Positions 8,496 through 17,211 of a stretch of 48,261 nt of DNA are shown here, piece by piece. Within the stretch, counting starts at the first letter, position 1; every line of letters begins with the position of its first letter. The stretch is taken from positions 1 to 48,261 of the IMG/VR virus record IMGVR_UViG_3300042905_003232; one strand, 5' to 3'. Under the pieces are notes generated by a model that worked only from the letters and a program-made list of their open reading frames with translations, searched no databases and was not told where the DNA came from. The translations under genes and the position numbers were made by a program. This DNA is from a virus.

Positions 8496-8903
8496 CTAAA
8501 GTTGTTTAGCTTGGCGGCGCTGCTTAAGAAGCTCAAAGTCCTTAACTTTTGTATCGCCCATATAGCCCCAGGCGTAGCCCGTTGCGATCAACGCCTCATT
8601 GACCGATGTTTCGGCACCATCTAGGTACAACCACCCTAAGATTCGGCCATACTTTTCGCTGCTGTCCATCTTTTCAGTTTTAATGACAACTACTTTTGCA
8701 GCATCAATAAGTTTCTTAAGGTGTTCTTTTACTTCTAGACCGAGTACTTTTTCAGCCTTGTCAGTCGTGCGAGACTCGGGAGTATCAATGCCAGCGAGGC
8801 GAACTCTAGAAGAGAATGAAATATCAAAACCAAGATCAATAACAACATCAATGGTGTCTCCGTCTACAATCTTAGTTACTTTGTTTACTTTGTACTCGTA
8901 CAC
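8496..8903 (-). CDS. Staphylococcal-nuclease-like (thermonuclease) domain protein
   Basis: 135 residues, a single SNase OB-fold: VDGDTIDVVIDLGF, RVRLAGIDTPES and KYGRILGWLY, with the catalytic Arg/Asp/Glu positions recognisable. No signal peptide, so it probably acts in the cytosol on host DNA or RNA. Starts in a one-base overlap with the preceding gene's stop region. Confidence 0.88.
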   Translation of the reverse strand: MYEYKVNKVTKIVDGDTIDVVIDLGFDISFSSRVRLAGIDTPESRTTDKAEKVLGLEVKEHLKKLIDAAKVVVIKTEKMDSSEKYGRILGWLYLDGAETSVNEALIATGYAWGYMGDTKVKDFELLKQRRQAKQL

Positions 8904-9193
8904 TATTCTTTTCCTTCGAGATTATCTGGAATGCCATTGCCGTCTTTGTCTTCAGCATTGCGGCCAGTTGAGATCATAAGACCAGCGAGTGTACCAGTAA
9001 TAAATGTTGCAACAGAGGAAAGAACACCAAAGAACATCTTGTCATTTTCTGCTTGTGCACCAATTGGTTGAGTAACGAATACCAATGCGTAAAGAATAAA
9101 GAAGGTTGTGATTAGCAGCACTGCCCCAAGCATGCAGCCAATTACAAACTTAAGTCGAGCATCTAGTTCTGCGGGGGTAAGACGCTTTTTCAT
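8903..9193 (-). CDS. Two-helix membrane protein with a Ca-binding-like tail
   Basis: 96 residues from the ATG overlapping the lipoprotein stop. Two membrane helices (around IGCMLGAVLLITTFFILYAL and LSSVATFITGTLAGLMI) and a C-terminal DKDGNGIPDN, which resembles an EF-hand-like or dockerin calcium loop. Adjacent to a lipoprotein, so the pair may act together in the envelope, for instance in lysis. Confidence 0.65.
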   Translation of the reverse strand: MKKRLTPAELDARLKFVIGCMLGAVLLITTFFILYALVFVTQPIGAQAENDKMFFGVLSSVATFITGTLAGLMISTGRNAEDKDGNGIPDNLEGKE

Positions 9194-9459
9194 GGCGCGA
9201 TGGTCTCCTCTGTTGGAAGTAATTCGTTTAGTTCTGGGTTTACTAGATCTTCCAAGGTTGGATTGAATCCGAGCAAGTCTTCTGTGCAGGCCCCATTTAC
9301 CTTGCATACCGGTGGATTGCATTCTTCACTCTCCCAATTCTCTGGATCTTGGCATGGATAACGATAGCCACCGTCATAGCCGCACGAAGCAAGCACAAAG
9401 GAAAAAGCAAATATAAGACTAAGCCGTTTTGTTTGCTGGCGCTTTTTGATGTGCAACAT
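9190..9459 (-). CDS. Small phage lipoprotein
   Basis: 89 residues with a type II signal peptide: basic start, hydrophobic core (LSLIFAFSFVLASC) ending in the lipobox, so the Cys after residue 25 would be lipidated. The mature part is short and Cys-rich (YPCQDPENWESEECNPPVC, GACTEDL). I recall similar PCQDPENW lipoproteins in cyanophages, which I cannot verify here. Possible roles are superinfection exclusion or a spanin-like lysis part. Confidence 0.75.
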   Translation of the reverse strand: MLHIKKRQQTKRLSLIFAFSFVLASCGYDGGYRYPCQDPENWESEECNPPVCKVNGACTEDLLGFNPTLEDLVNPELNELLPTEETIAP

Positions 9460-9476
9460 CTAAATATTGTACGCCG

Positions 9477-10451
9477 CTATCTTGGTATGCGAATCTCGCT
9501 GTATCCAATGGTTGAAGGCGTAGTTAGTTTCTTGAGCAAGGACGTGTAGTTATTATGAACTATCGCATCTGGAATAAATCCGCTGCGCCGCATTTCACGG
9601 CTAAGTTTTGGCAAGTTTCTAAACGGGATTTGTGGGTCAACGTGGTGAGCCATGTGATGACCGCTATTCAAAGGCATCAGTAGCAGCTTTCCAATTATTG
9701 TTTGCCTTACAAAATGCGAGGTCAGACGAATATCATTGCTTGGCATCATTCCACCGTGCTCGGCAATTGCGTGCAGGCGCTCAATAACCCTGCGCGATGT
9801 AAGCCATGGCAAAACCCAAAGTAAAAAATAAAAGTAAAAACCAACACTAAAAGTGAACGCCATAAGTATCAAAACTTGCACAATGGATATCTTTGTTCTG
9901 TAAATCTTGTCTTCTGGTCTGTACCGCGGACTTAACACAAAGAAATGATAGATGTTTTTAAGACCCATATACCCGCTCGCATCTCTTGTGATCTTGCGAT
10001 ACATGCTTGCTTTTGAAATTGGGTAGTTGGCATAGATGGGTAGCTCTGGTTCTTTTTCACCAAGCTCATTTGCATGGTGAATTAGGTGGTAGTACCTAGA
10101 CCTGTCAAACATAATTGCTGATGGGTACGAAACAAACCACCGACCAATAAAATCATTTACTTTTCTACTTGAAAAAAGAGTACGGTGGACTGCTTCATGC
10201 GAAAGTTTACCATTTTGCGTATGCGCACGACCCATAAGTACTGCGCATAGAAAATAAACAAGTATGCTGCTTGTCTTTACACAAAGCAAGATTACTAAGA
10301 CTGTTTGCGCATACACAGAAAGAATGGTTAGAGCATTTCTAAAATTGCTAATTTTGTGAAGTGCCGTAAGAAACTCACGAGATGGCGGATCTACATTTGG
10401 AAGCGTGTCTCTGTAGCTAACCATTCCACCTAAGCCGTAAACAAATTGCAT
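9477..10451 (-). CDS. Membrane fatty-acid desaturase
   Basis: About 324 residues; ATG chosen two codons inside a TTG alternative. All three di-iron histidine boxes are present: H87EAVH91, H124LIHH128 and H267HMAHH272, plus AEHGG at about 232. Hydrophobic segments near residues 45-75 and 190-220 give the usual membrane hairpins. The enzyme introduces double bonds into acyl chains or carotenoid-like lipids. In a phage it may keep the host membrane fluid or change its lipids during infection. Confidence 0.88.
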   Translation of the reverse strand: MQFVYGLGGMVSYRDTLPNVDPPSREFLTALHKISNFRNALTILSVYAQTVLVILLCVKTSSILVYFLCAVLMGRAHTQNGKLSHEAVHRTLFSSRKVNDFIGRWFVSYPSAIMFDRSRYYHLIHHANELGEKEPELPIYANYPISKASMYRKITRDASGYMGLKNIYHFFVLSPRYRPEDKIYRTKISIVQVLILMAFTFSVGFYFYFLLWVLPWLTSRRVIERLHAIAEHGGMMPSNDIRLTSHFVRQTIIGKLLLMPLNSGHHMAHHVDPQIPFRNLPKLSREMRRSGFIPDAIVHNNYTSLLKKLTTPSTIGYSEIRIPR

Positions 10452-10477
10452 AAGCAAATACTAATCGTTTAGGCTAG

Positions 10478-10840
10478 TTAGTCCATGTCGTTTTCAAGCA
10501 TTACTTTTGTGTAATGAACAGCAAGAGCAGCAAGAGTTGCGATCAACGCGATTGTCTGTGTCTTGCCCGAGAGGGTTACGAACACGATCACGCTACTCGC
10601 AAGAGTAAACGAGAGTGCCGCTGTTTCGTTTGCAAACTTGACTATAAAGCCTTTTAGACTAAACGTTTTTTCGCGCTCTTGTTTTGGCTTACGGCGTTTG
10701 ACAATGTTTTTAACTGATTGCGAAAATGCCGAAGTCCCAACCTTGCGCTCTAATTTTGTGCCATCACCAACGTCGCCATCGCCGTCACGGTCAGTGGCTT
10801 TCTTGGACATGAATTTTTTAATGTTTTTAATGCTGTACAT
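10478..10840 (-). CDS. Membrane protein with Asp-rich N-terminus
   Basis: 120 residues. Start supported by AAGGAGA nine bases upstream and by overlap with the stop of the giant gene. N-terminal part has TDRDGDGDVGDG, a calcium-loop-like run also seen in the membrane protein at 8.9 kb; the C-terminal half has two membrane helices (AALSFTLASSVIVFVTL, IALIATLAALAVHYT). Unknown function; probably works with the secreted protein encoded just upstream. Confidence 0.65.
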   Translation of the reverse strand: MYSIKNIKKFMSKKATDRDGDGDVGDGTKLERKVGTSAFSQSVKNIVKRRKPKQEREKTFSLKGFIVKFANETAALSFTLASSVIVFVTLSGKTQTIALIATLAALAVHYTKVMLENDMD

Positions 10841-13800
10841 CAGCTGTTCTCCTTGTACTTGAAAATACTATTACGGGTAAATTGTTTCTTCTCTTCGTCT
10901 TCCTCAAGCCCAACGAGCTCTCCGCCGCCTTGGCCTTCCTCTTCAGGCTTTTTCCCTACTCCGTTATTGCTTCCGTTTCCTCCACCTGAACCGCCACCTG
11001 AACCGCCACCTGAACCGCCGTTGCCTCCACCTGATGAGCCGCCAGTGGCTGCTCCCGCTGCACCGGCTGTTGTCAATGCTGCTGCCGCGGCGGACGCTGC
11101 GACAAGAGTTCTACGAGTACCTACATCGATTGCCGAGCCAGTAGCTACATAGGTGTCAAACACTCCGTCAAACACATTGATCTCTTCTTCAAATGATTCT
11201 TTAACTTCTACTACAGCGTTGATGAGTGCCTCGGCAATTGCAGCACCCGCTTCTTCCGTGACCTCGGCAACAACGATTGCGGCAAACACTTCCGTTGCTT
11301 GTTCTCCGTCGATGCTTTCAAGCACTTTGGAGCTCGTTGCCAATTCTGTTGCTTGGTCACTAGGGATACCACCTTCCTGATCAATTACCAATGTGACAAC
11401 TTGCGATACTTGCTCTTCAGTGATCGTGTCTGACTCAAGGACATCTACGATGACACCGAGCGACTCTTCGTTAAGTTCATTACCCAAGACGGCGGTAAAG
11501 GTTTCAATCAAAACCTCGGTGCTTACTGCTTCGTCAAAGACCGCGCCAAGAGCAGCGCCCAAAGTCTCTGCGGTTATATCGTCGGCCAACACATCAACAA
11601 TGAGGTCAATGGTTTCTGCATCGGAAAGGTCACCGTCAAAGACGCTGTCAAAGATTGCTTCTGTTTCTGACACGCTTAGGTTTGTTTCAAGCAAGTCTCC
11701 AAGAACCGTCATGGTGTCTGCAACGGAAATGTCCTCGTCAAACACGGCTGCCATAACTGTGTTCAGGTCGCCAGAGCTAAGCGGACCATCAAAGATTGAT
11801 TCCAAAGCCGACACCATGTTCTCAGCAGAAGTATCTTCGGAGAATGCTGAATCCAAAACTGCTGTCAACTGTTCGCTAGTGATGTCTGCATCTAGCATCG
11901 TTGTCAGTGCTTCGGTGAATACATCTGCCGAAACATCTTCGGTGAAGACGGCTTCTAGAACATTGTCAAACTGTGTGTTGGTAAGTTCTGCACCAAGGAG
12001 AGTGTCAAGAACAGCACCAACCTCGTCAGCCTCAATATCGGTAGTGAACGTATTTTCAAGAATGTTGTCTAATATGACTGTCGTGATTGGCTCGTTATTT
12101 TCTATATCAATGACGGTATAATCATCTGGTGGAATTATTACTACTACCGTTTCTGTTTCTGATGGGTCTATTCCAATTGGTTCTGAGTATTCTGGAATTG
12201 TCTCTGTTGGCAATTCAATTCCAGTTCCTGTTTCTACGGGAAGCGGCACTGTTGTGGATTCTGTTGCAGGCTCTGGGTATTGCGGCAGTGGCACTGTTGT
12301 ACCGTTTGGGGGAGTCACGACGACAGGAGCGACAGTCGTACTGGTCGTAGTCGGGTCAAGAACGGTTGCATCAACGGTTACTTCAGGACCATAGGTGCAA
12401 CTACCAGTTCCAACCCCAGCACACCCAGCCGTCATTGCTTTGATGCCAAAACGAACGGGTCCATATCCAGTCGTGACAGGGTTGCTACCAGAGAACATTT
12501 CAGTGCTCAATGAGTAGTTGGTTCCTTGATTTGTCCAAACTCCCCAACCACCTGATTGTGCTCCACCGATTACGGTCAAGTCGTAGAAACTAACTGAGTA
12601 ACCATAGATGACGCAATTGCTTGCCGCCGATGCGTCCCAATCAAGGTCAACACTTCCATCTGAGTTTGCAACAGCAGTCAGGTTTGTGACTGGATTGAGA
12701 TAAGCCGCAGTGATTGTGCTATTGGACTCTACATATCCAGAGCCTGAGAAATTGTTTGTGTTTTGCGCAGTAGTGCCAAATGTGTTCCCACTGGCTGTGG
12801 AGAAAGAGTTTGCACTTACTCCGTTGTACACGGACGAGCCGTTATTCCAATTATTTGCAAACTGAATAGCCGTGGTGTTGCCATTGAATGTATTACCTGA
12901 AACCGTTTGGTTACCAGCGCCAACCGCCCAACTTGTCGGAATCCATGACGATAAATACACGCCAACACCGTTTGAAGTAAATGTTGAATTTAGAACTTGC
13001 TGACGGTTGAGCCCTCCTAGATACGCGCCAACCTGTGTGTTGCCTGTGAACTGACTGTTATTTATTTTGACAAAGCGCTCGGTACGAATGCCATAAGTAT
13101 TTGATGTAAATGTAGAGCCATTGACATAAATACGATTTGAGTAATCAGTATCCGTAAGGCTCAGGGCTGTAGGTGTTCCGCCGTGGTCAGAGGTAATTGC
13201 ATAACCATTATTGGTGAATTGGGAATCATTGAATGTGGTAACTCCACCGCCGCCTTGGTAGAAAGCCCACGATGAATGATTGGAAATCTTTATCCGATTG
13301 AACGTCATTGTTCCGGAGGCGTTGTAAATCAGCCCACCGTTCCATGAAACATTTTTACCTTGCTTGAATGTGATGTCTTCAATAACAATTGTTCTTGAGC
13401 CATTGTTGTAAATGGCTCGCCACAAATTATTGCCATCAATAATTGTCGTAGCCATTCCCGTGCCGGTGATTGTCACCCCAGCCGTAATGTTGGGCAAGTC
13501 GGAAGTGAGGGTGATTGTTCCTTCTGTGGTGATGTCAATGGCATCGTAAATCCCACCAGCATTTGCGTTGGCTTGATTGATTGCCCAGCGAAGAGTTCCG
13601 CTTGAACCATCATCCAAGAGGCTTGTAACTTCAAGCGATGTTGAAGCGGGAATAGTAGTAGTAGTGGTGGTGGTGGTACTTGTAGTAGTCGTAGTGCTCG
13701 TGGTGGTTGTCTGAGGAACCGTAGTGCTCGTGGTGCTCGTAGTAGTAGTTTGGGAAACAGTAGTTGTAGTTGTAGGGGGAACCGTTGGAGCGGTTTCACT

Positions 13801-14751
13801 ATTGGAAGGAACTCCACCGAATGTGGTGCAAGTTCCAGAGACACAACGCTCTGTTGAGCCAGCCTCACTATCAACCATCAACGCAGGAGGCAAACCTTGG
13901 TCGTCAAGGTTGAACGAAGCAAAACCAAGTTTGTATGTACCGCTTATAGAAACTTCGTATGTTGAAGTTTGCCAACCAGTAGCACCATAAGAATTCGTAG
14001 AGTAATCACCAGTGCCAGGATTGGTAAACCCAAGAAGTGCGTATTGCTCAACATAGTTGTTTACCGTTACTACTGGAGTGCCAGTAACGGTCACGGGAAC
14101 GAGTGAAGTTATGGAGCCATCGTTGTAAGGGACATAGTCAGTTCCGACGTAGTTCCAAGCCATTGTGTAGGTCGTACCTGCCGTCAGTTGGACATCACGA
14201 GTTATCCATGCCGCATCTGTCGGTGTACCTTGACCCATGCCTGATGCTTGCGCTTGTGATGTAAGCATGCTTTTGATTTCTGTCACCGAGCCAGCTGAAA
14301 GGCTCAAAGCACTTGCCGCTTGGTCAAAAGTCTGTTCACCCTTGGGTTGAAGCAGAACAGCGTTTGTTCCGTTGTTGGGTGAGAATGTCCAACTCCCAGA
14401 AGCAACTGCTGGTGCGTAATACTCGCTAGACGGGCTTCCAACAGCACCCCTAGAACCGTGAGTGAAAGTCCGAGAACCAGTAAATATAGTTACTCCACTA
14501 CCGTTACCAGTAATGGTGTTGCCCAATGTTCCAGACTGTGATCCTTTTGACCAGCCTGTAAATGTTCCATCTTCAAAGCCAGCGTCAGGAATACTAATAG
14601 TAGATGCTTCTACTTTTGACGCTAATGGCGCAAATGACATTGCCACAGTGGGTAGCACGATCCACCAACCGTGAAAAAACTTACGCTTACTTGTCCTTGA
14701 TCGTCTATTGCCCTGATGCCGCCGGTCCCCACCAGCCGCTCTTGTTGTCAA
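10840..14751 (-). CDS. Giant secreted/cell-surface protein: signal, Thr linker, beta-helix, Fn3-like, acidic helical repeats, membrane segment
   Basis: 1,303 residues from a TTG start (no good ribosome site, so the start is uncertain). In order: basic leader and export signal (about 28-49, GWWIVLPTVAMSF to KVEAS); beta-sandwich-like region to about 320; Thr/Ser/Pro linker (324-367); a right-handed beta-helix of Asn-rich coils (about 370-687); an Fn3-like unit; a second Pro/Thr linker; about six 34-residue acidic helical repeats (about 890-1187, for example FTEDVSADVFTEALTTMLDA); an Ala-rich hydrophobic segment (about 1213-1233), a Gly-rich hinge and a charged tail. It would display a carbohydrate-binding beta-helix outside an anchored cell. 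Tail spikes have no export signal, so this is more likely placed on the host surface. Confidence 0.8.
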   Translation of the reverse strand: MTTRAAGGDRRHQGNRRSRTSKRKFFHGWWIVLPTVAMSFAPLASKVEASTISIPDAGFEDGTFTGWSKGSQSGTLGNTITGNGSGVTIFTGSRTFTHGSRGAVGSPSSEYYAPAVASGSWTFSPNNGTNAVLLQPKGEQTFDQAASALSLSAGSVTEIKSMLTSQAQASGMGQGTPTDAAWITRDVQLTAGTTYTMAWNYVGTDYVPYNDGSITSLVPVTVTGTPVVTVNNYVEQYALLGFTNPGTGDYSTNSYGATGWQTSTYEVSISGTYKLGFASFNLDDQGLPPALMVDSEAGSTERCVSGTCTTFGGVPSNSETAPTVPPTTTTTVSQTTTTSTTSTTVPQTTTTSTTTTTSTTTTTTTTIPASTSLEVTSLLDDGSSGTLRWAINQANANAGGIYDAIDITTEGTITLTSDLPNITAGVTITGTGMATTIIDGNNLWRAIYNNGSRTIVIEDITFKQGKNVSWNGGLIYNASGTMTFNRIKISNHSSWAFYQGGGGVTTFNDSQFTNNGYAITSDHGGTPTALSLTDTDYSNRIYVNGSTFTSNTYGIRTERFVKINNSQFTGNTQVGAYLGGLNRQQVLNSTFTSNGVGVYLSSWIPTSWAVGAGNQTVSGNTFNGNTTAIQFANNWNNGSSVYNGVSANSFSTASGNTFGTTAQNTNNFSGSGYVESNSTITAAYLNPVTNLTAVANSDGSVDLDWDASAASNCVIYGYSVSFYDLTVIGGAQSGGWGVWTNQGTNYSLSTEMFSGSNPVTTGYGPVRFGIKAMTAGCAGVGTGSCTYGPEVTVDATVLDPTTTSTTVAPVVVTPPNGTTVPLPQYPEPATESTTVPLPVETGTGIELPTETIPEYSEPIGIDPSETETVVVIIPPDDYTVIDIENNEPITTVILDNILENTFTTDIEADEVGAVLDTLLGAELTNTQFDNVLEAVFTEDVSADVFTEALTTMLDADITSEQLTAVLDSAFSEDTSAENMVSALESIFDGPLSSGDLNTVMAAVFDEDISVADTMTVLGDLLETNLSVSETEAIFDSVFDGDLSDAETIDLIVDVLADDITAETLGAALGAVFDEAVSTEVLIETFTAVLGNELNEESLGVIVDVLESDTITEEQVSQVVTLVIDQEGGIPSDQATELATSSKVLESIDGEQATEVFAAIVVAEVTEEAGAAIAEALINAVVEVKESFEEEINVFDGVFDTYVATGSAIDVGTRRTLVAASAAAAALTTAGAAGAATGGSSGGGNGGSGGGSGGGSGGGNGSNNGVGKKPEEEGQGGGELVGLEEDEEKKQFTRNSIFKYKENS

Positions 14752-14753
14752 AG

Positions 14754-15008
14754 TTAGATATCAGTATCATTCTCTTCGGCTGCTATTTCAGCAGGGGTTT
14801 GTGAATATTGCCAGACAATGCCGCGAATGTCATCTGTAATGCACAGTGCAGCATCGAGTAAGTTTTCTGCTGCGATTAGTAGATCTCCGCGGTCTTCTAC
14901 ATTTTCTGGATCATCTAATTCTTCTGAAATTGAGTACAGAGTGTGAAGACACGCAGTGAGTCTTCGCATTGTTCTTTGCTGCTGTGTCTCATCTACAAAT
15001 TGAATCAC
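14754..15008 (-). CDS. 84-residue helical acidic protein
   Basis: First gene of the leftward operon, directly upstream of the giant gene with only three bases between. Helical and acidic (LHTLYSISEELDDPENVEDR), no membrane segment. Could be a chaperone-like or regulatory partner; no family recognised. Confidence 0.6.
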   Translation of the reverse strand: MIQFVDETQQQRTMRRLTACLHTLYSISEELDDPENVEDRGDLLIAAENLLDAALCITDDIRGIVWQYSQTPAEIAAEENDTDI

Positions 15009-15256
15009 GAGGCAATTTTACACGTTTTTAGATGTGTGATGGTCACGTAGATAAAGTACAAGTGACGTGATTTTTGTCGCTCTAGAACTCTTACTAATGA
15101 AACGAAATGTACTTTATGATTTTACTTTTCTGGGCGTCGTGAGGAAGAGAAGAAAGAGAAAAAGAGTGAGAGGGAAAAATTGTGTCAAAAAGATACTAAG
15201 GCACTTTGCGTGATGGCTACAAAAAATCTGGCTTAGTATGTGGGCATTTATAATAC

Positions 15257-15345
15257 ATAAAACAAAGAAGCCAACTTATTTTTATATACGCGTATACATG
15301 TGTGTAGGTAGGTAACGTAAACTAAACTTGGCTTCTTTGTTTTAT
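15257..15345. repeat. 18-bp perfect inverted repeat in the divergent control region
   Basis: Arms 15257-15274 and 15328-15345 are exact reverse complements (ATAAAACAAAGAAGCCAA on the left), separated by 53 AT-rich bases that include the 12-bp palindrome TATACGCGTATA. It lies in the 443-base gap between leftward and rightward operons. Candidate replication origin or a large regulatory cruciform; as RNA it would be a long hairpin. The rest of the gap has a 9-bp inverted repeat ATAAAGTAC (15051) / GTACTTTAT (15109) and a purine-rich stretch near 15140-15180, and no ORF. Confidence 0.7.
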
Positions 15346-15370
15346 AAGTTTTTTATGCGACATTTATGCT

Positions 15371-15432
15371 ATGTACATGATATAGTTTCGTGTGTACAAA
15401 CGTGTACAAAACTGAGTTTCTGGCTTTGTACA
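15371..15432. promoter_or_regulatory. Cluster of four TGTACA operator-like sites
   Basis: TGTACA occurs at 15372, 15393, 15403 and 15427, the last inside the 12-bp palindrome CTTTGTACAAAG. The cluster lies 20-80 bases upstream of the first rightward gene, where repressor or activator dimers would bind. Confidence 0.55.
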
Positions 15433-15451
15433 AAGATGAAAGGAAAGTGAC

Positions 15452-15922
15452 ATGAGTAGTGCAGAAGACGCGCTAAAGGCGATGGGTCTTTCAGTTGAGG
15501 AAGTACTCGAGGCTGAGGAAGAATTGAGAGAACAGGGAAGACCAAGACGTTCGGATCCAAGTATCTGTCTCTGTGGCCACGCAGTTGCTAGGCACACGAC
15601 GGTAAACGGTATAACTTTCTGTAAGCCAGCAAGAATGGAATGCCCATGTAAGAACTGTAGACCAGTTCTCGAAGCTGAAGACACTCGCAAGTTCTTACGA
15701 AGGACTGATGGTGGTGGGAAGCTTCATGCGCTGACTCGTGGAATGATCTCTCATATTGAGACGGGTAAGTCCATTGAGTGGGTTGTAGATCTAAAATGTG
15801 ACAGATGTAAGCAGAATGACGAGAATGTGGTTCCTGTTCCAGTAACTCAGTCTGGAAAGGCTACAACCTATGCTACTGGATATGACGCGCTACTCTGCCG
15901 TAAGTGCCGAACAGAGGTATAA
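15452..15922 (+). CDS. Double zinc-site protein
   Basis: 156 residues. An acidic helical start (AEDALKAMGLSVEEVLEAEE), then ICLCGHAVARH...CPCKNC (first metal site, about residues 38-69) and CDRC...CRKC near the end (second site). Preceded by AAAGGAAAG and overlapping the glycosyltransferase start (TAATG). First gene of the rightward block after the control region; I recall no assigned function. Confidence 0.7.
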   Translation: MSSAEDALKAMGLSVEEVLEAEEELREQGRPRRSDPSICLCGHAVARHTTVNGITFCKPARMECPCKNCRPVLEAEDTRKFLRRTDGGGKLHALTRGMISHIETGKSIEWVVDLKCDRCKQNDENVVPVPVTQSGKATTYATGYDALLCRKCRTEV

Positions 15923-16581
15923 TGAAACACTACAATGTTGTAATCGCAACTCCGGGACGAATGTTCCATTCAGAGTATGTTCAGTCTCTTGTGAAGACTT
16001 TGGAAGCTCTAACGGCTGAAGGACTGACTTATACTTTTCTAAACAAGTACTCGTCATTTGTTCCGACAGCTCGAGAACTTACAGCGATAGACCGATGGGA
16101 TCACAACTATGATTCAAACGAGATTGCTGAAGGTAAGTTTACCTATGACAAGTTGTTCTGGATTGACTCAGATGTGGAATGGGATCCAGAAGACTTTCTT
16201 GCTCTATACAAATCAGAGCTGGAAATAGTGTCTGGACTCTACGCTATTGACCAATACGGTAAGTTGGCCGTAGGCTATCCAAACGAGCATGGTGCCATGA
16301 CTTCTGTTCAGTCGGTTGAGTTCTTACTTCACACTGAACCTGTTGAGGTCGGTGGCGTAGGCTTTGGATTCCTATGTGTCAAGTCTGGCGTCTTTGAGAA
16401 TATCCCAAGACCTTGGTTCCTGATTGGAAAAATGAAGTGGTCGCCAGACTCAGAGATAAGAGTAAATGTCGGGGAAGACTACTCGTGGTGTGGTCAAGCG
16501 CAACGAGCTGGGTACAAGATCTATGTCAACCCATTGATCAAATTGAAGCATCATAAAGAAACAATCTTTGAGGTAAAATAA
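15922..16581 (+). CDS. GT-A fold glycosyltransferase (GT2-like)
   Basis: 219 residues from the ATG overlapping the previous stop. Rossmann-like start VVIATPGRMFHSEYV, nucleotide-sugar/metal motif D82-S-D84 in FWIDSDVEW, and an acceptor-side GEDYSWCGQAQRAGYKIYV in which the ED pair is the usual catalytic region. Shorter than cellular GT2 enzymes, as is common in phages. Likely substrate is a glycan or a modified base; not determinable here. Confidence 0.8.
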   Translation: MKHYNVVIATPGRMFHSEYVQSLVKTLEALTAEGLTYTFLNKYSSFVPTARELTAIDRWDHNYDSNEIAEGKFTYDKLFWIDSDVEWDPEDFLALYKSELEIVSGLYAIDQYGKLAVGYPNEHGAMTSVQSVEFLLHTEPVEVGGVGFGFLCVKSGVFENIPRPWFLIGKMKWSPDSEIRVNVGEDYSWCGQAQRAGYKIYVNPLIKLKHHKETIFEVK

Positions 16582-16589
16582 GCGTACAC

Positions 16590-16661
16590 GCCTGGATAGC
16601 TCAGTGGTAGAGCAACCGCCTTGTAAGCGGTAGGTCGTCAGTTCAATCCTGACTCTAGGCT
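16590..16661 (+). tRNA. tRNA-Thr, anticodon TGT
   Basis: Full cloverleaf: acceptor GCCTGGA with TCTAGGC (one G-T), D stem GCTC/GAGC, anticodon stem ACCGC/GCGGT around CTTGTAA (anticodon TGT, reads ACA), T stem GTCAG/CTGAC with TTCAATC loop, discriminator T. No encoded CCA. Lies nine bases after the glycosyltransferase stop, so probably processed from a longer transcript. Confidence 0.95.
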
Positions 16662-16744
16662 CTGGGTTCCAGCCCAGTTTTGGTAGGCCGAGCTTATCCC
16701 TTTCTCTCGGCTTCCTTGTTGTAGTAGGTGGCTGGGCTGGAACC
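16662..16744 (+). terminator. Structured region after the tRNA, possible terminator
   Basis: CTGGG-ttccag-CCCAG followed by TTTT (16662-16681) can act as a short intrinsic terminator. Competing with it is a longer fold: GGTTCCAGCCCAG (16665-16677) is the exact reverse complement of 16732-16744, enclosing an inner GGCCGAG/CTCGGCTT hairpin. Such mutually exclusive folds are typical of attenuators or of a stable small RNA. The rest of the 324-base gap to the next gene has no ORF; a TATGAT at 16933 may be the next promoter. Confidence 0.5.
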
Positions 16745-16985
16745 TTCAAGTTTTTGACTTTTTTGAAAGCGGAATACCAAATTTCCATTTTGCACTACTT
16801 TTGGGCAAAAAAGACAGTTTCTCGAAGCATTTTTTGACGGGCCGTTTTGTGCCCGAGAACCGTTGTTTCTAAAAGAGTCCTGCCATCAGTCCCTACTCTT
16901 ATGAAAAACTCACGGGAAATCACTTGTCCCGCTATGATCTATGATCTTCACTGGACCCAACCGGGCTCCAGAAACGGAGAAATCC

Positions 16986-17183
16986 ATGAAACTAACACCA
17001 CAAATGACCGCAATGGCCTCGTCCTACGCTCGCTCCTTTATCGGCGCCTGCCTGGCCGTCTACCTGAGCGGCAATACCGACCCACAGGCAATCCTGTCGG
17101 CCGGAGTAGCAGCGGTAGTTCCAGTCCTCCTGCGTTGGGTCAACAAGAATGATTCAGCCTTTGGTCGCGGAACTTCCAAGTAA
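16986..17183 (+). CDS. Small holin-like membrane protein
   Basis: 65 residues, start behind CGGAGA. One clear hydrophobic helix (SFIGACLAVYLSGN) and a second (QAILSAGVAAVVPVLLRWV), ending in NKNDSAFGRG. The plan (short leader, ALAVYLSG, DPQAILSAGVAAV, PVLLRWVN, AFGR) is one I recall from many environmental phages, often near lysis genes; here the endolysin is 2 kb downstream. A holin role is plausible but unproven. Confidence 0.65.
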   Translation: MKLTPQMTAMASSYARSFIGACLAVYLSGNTDPQAILSAGVAAVVPVLLRWVNKNDSAFGRGTSK

Positions 17184-17211
17184 CCAATCCAAACAGGGAG
17201 AGAACAGAACA

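Noticed and set aside
10853-14804. Long plus-strand frames opposite the giant gene
   Set aside because: They read as low-complexity Ser/Thr or Pro runs, the reverse of the Thr-linker, Gly-rich and repeat codons, and have no ribosome sites.
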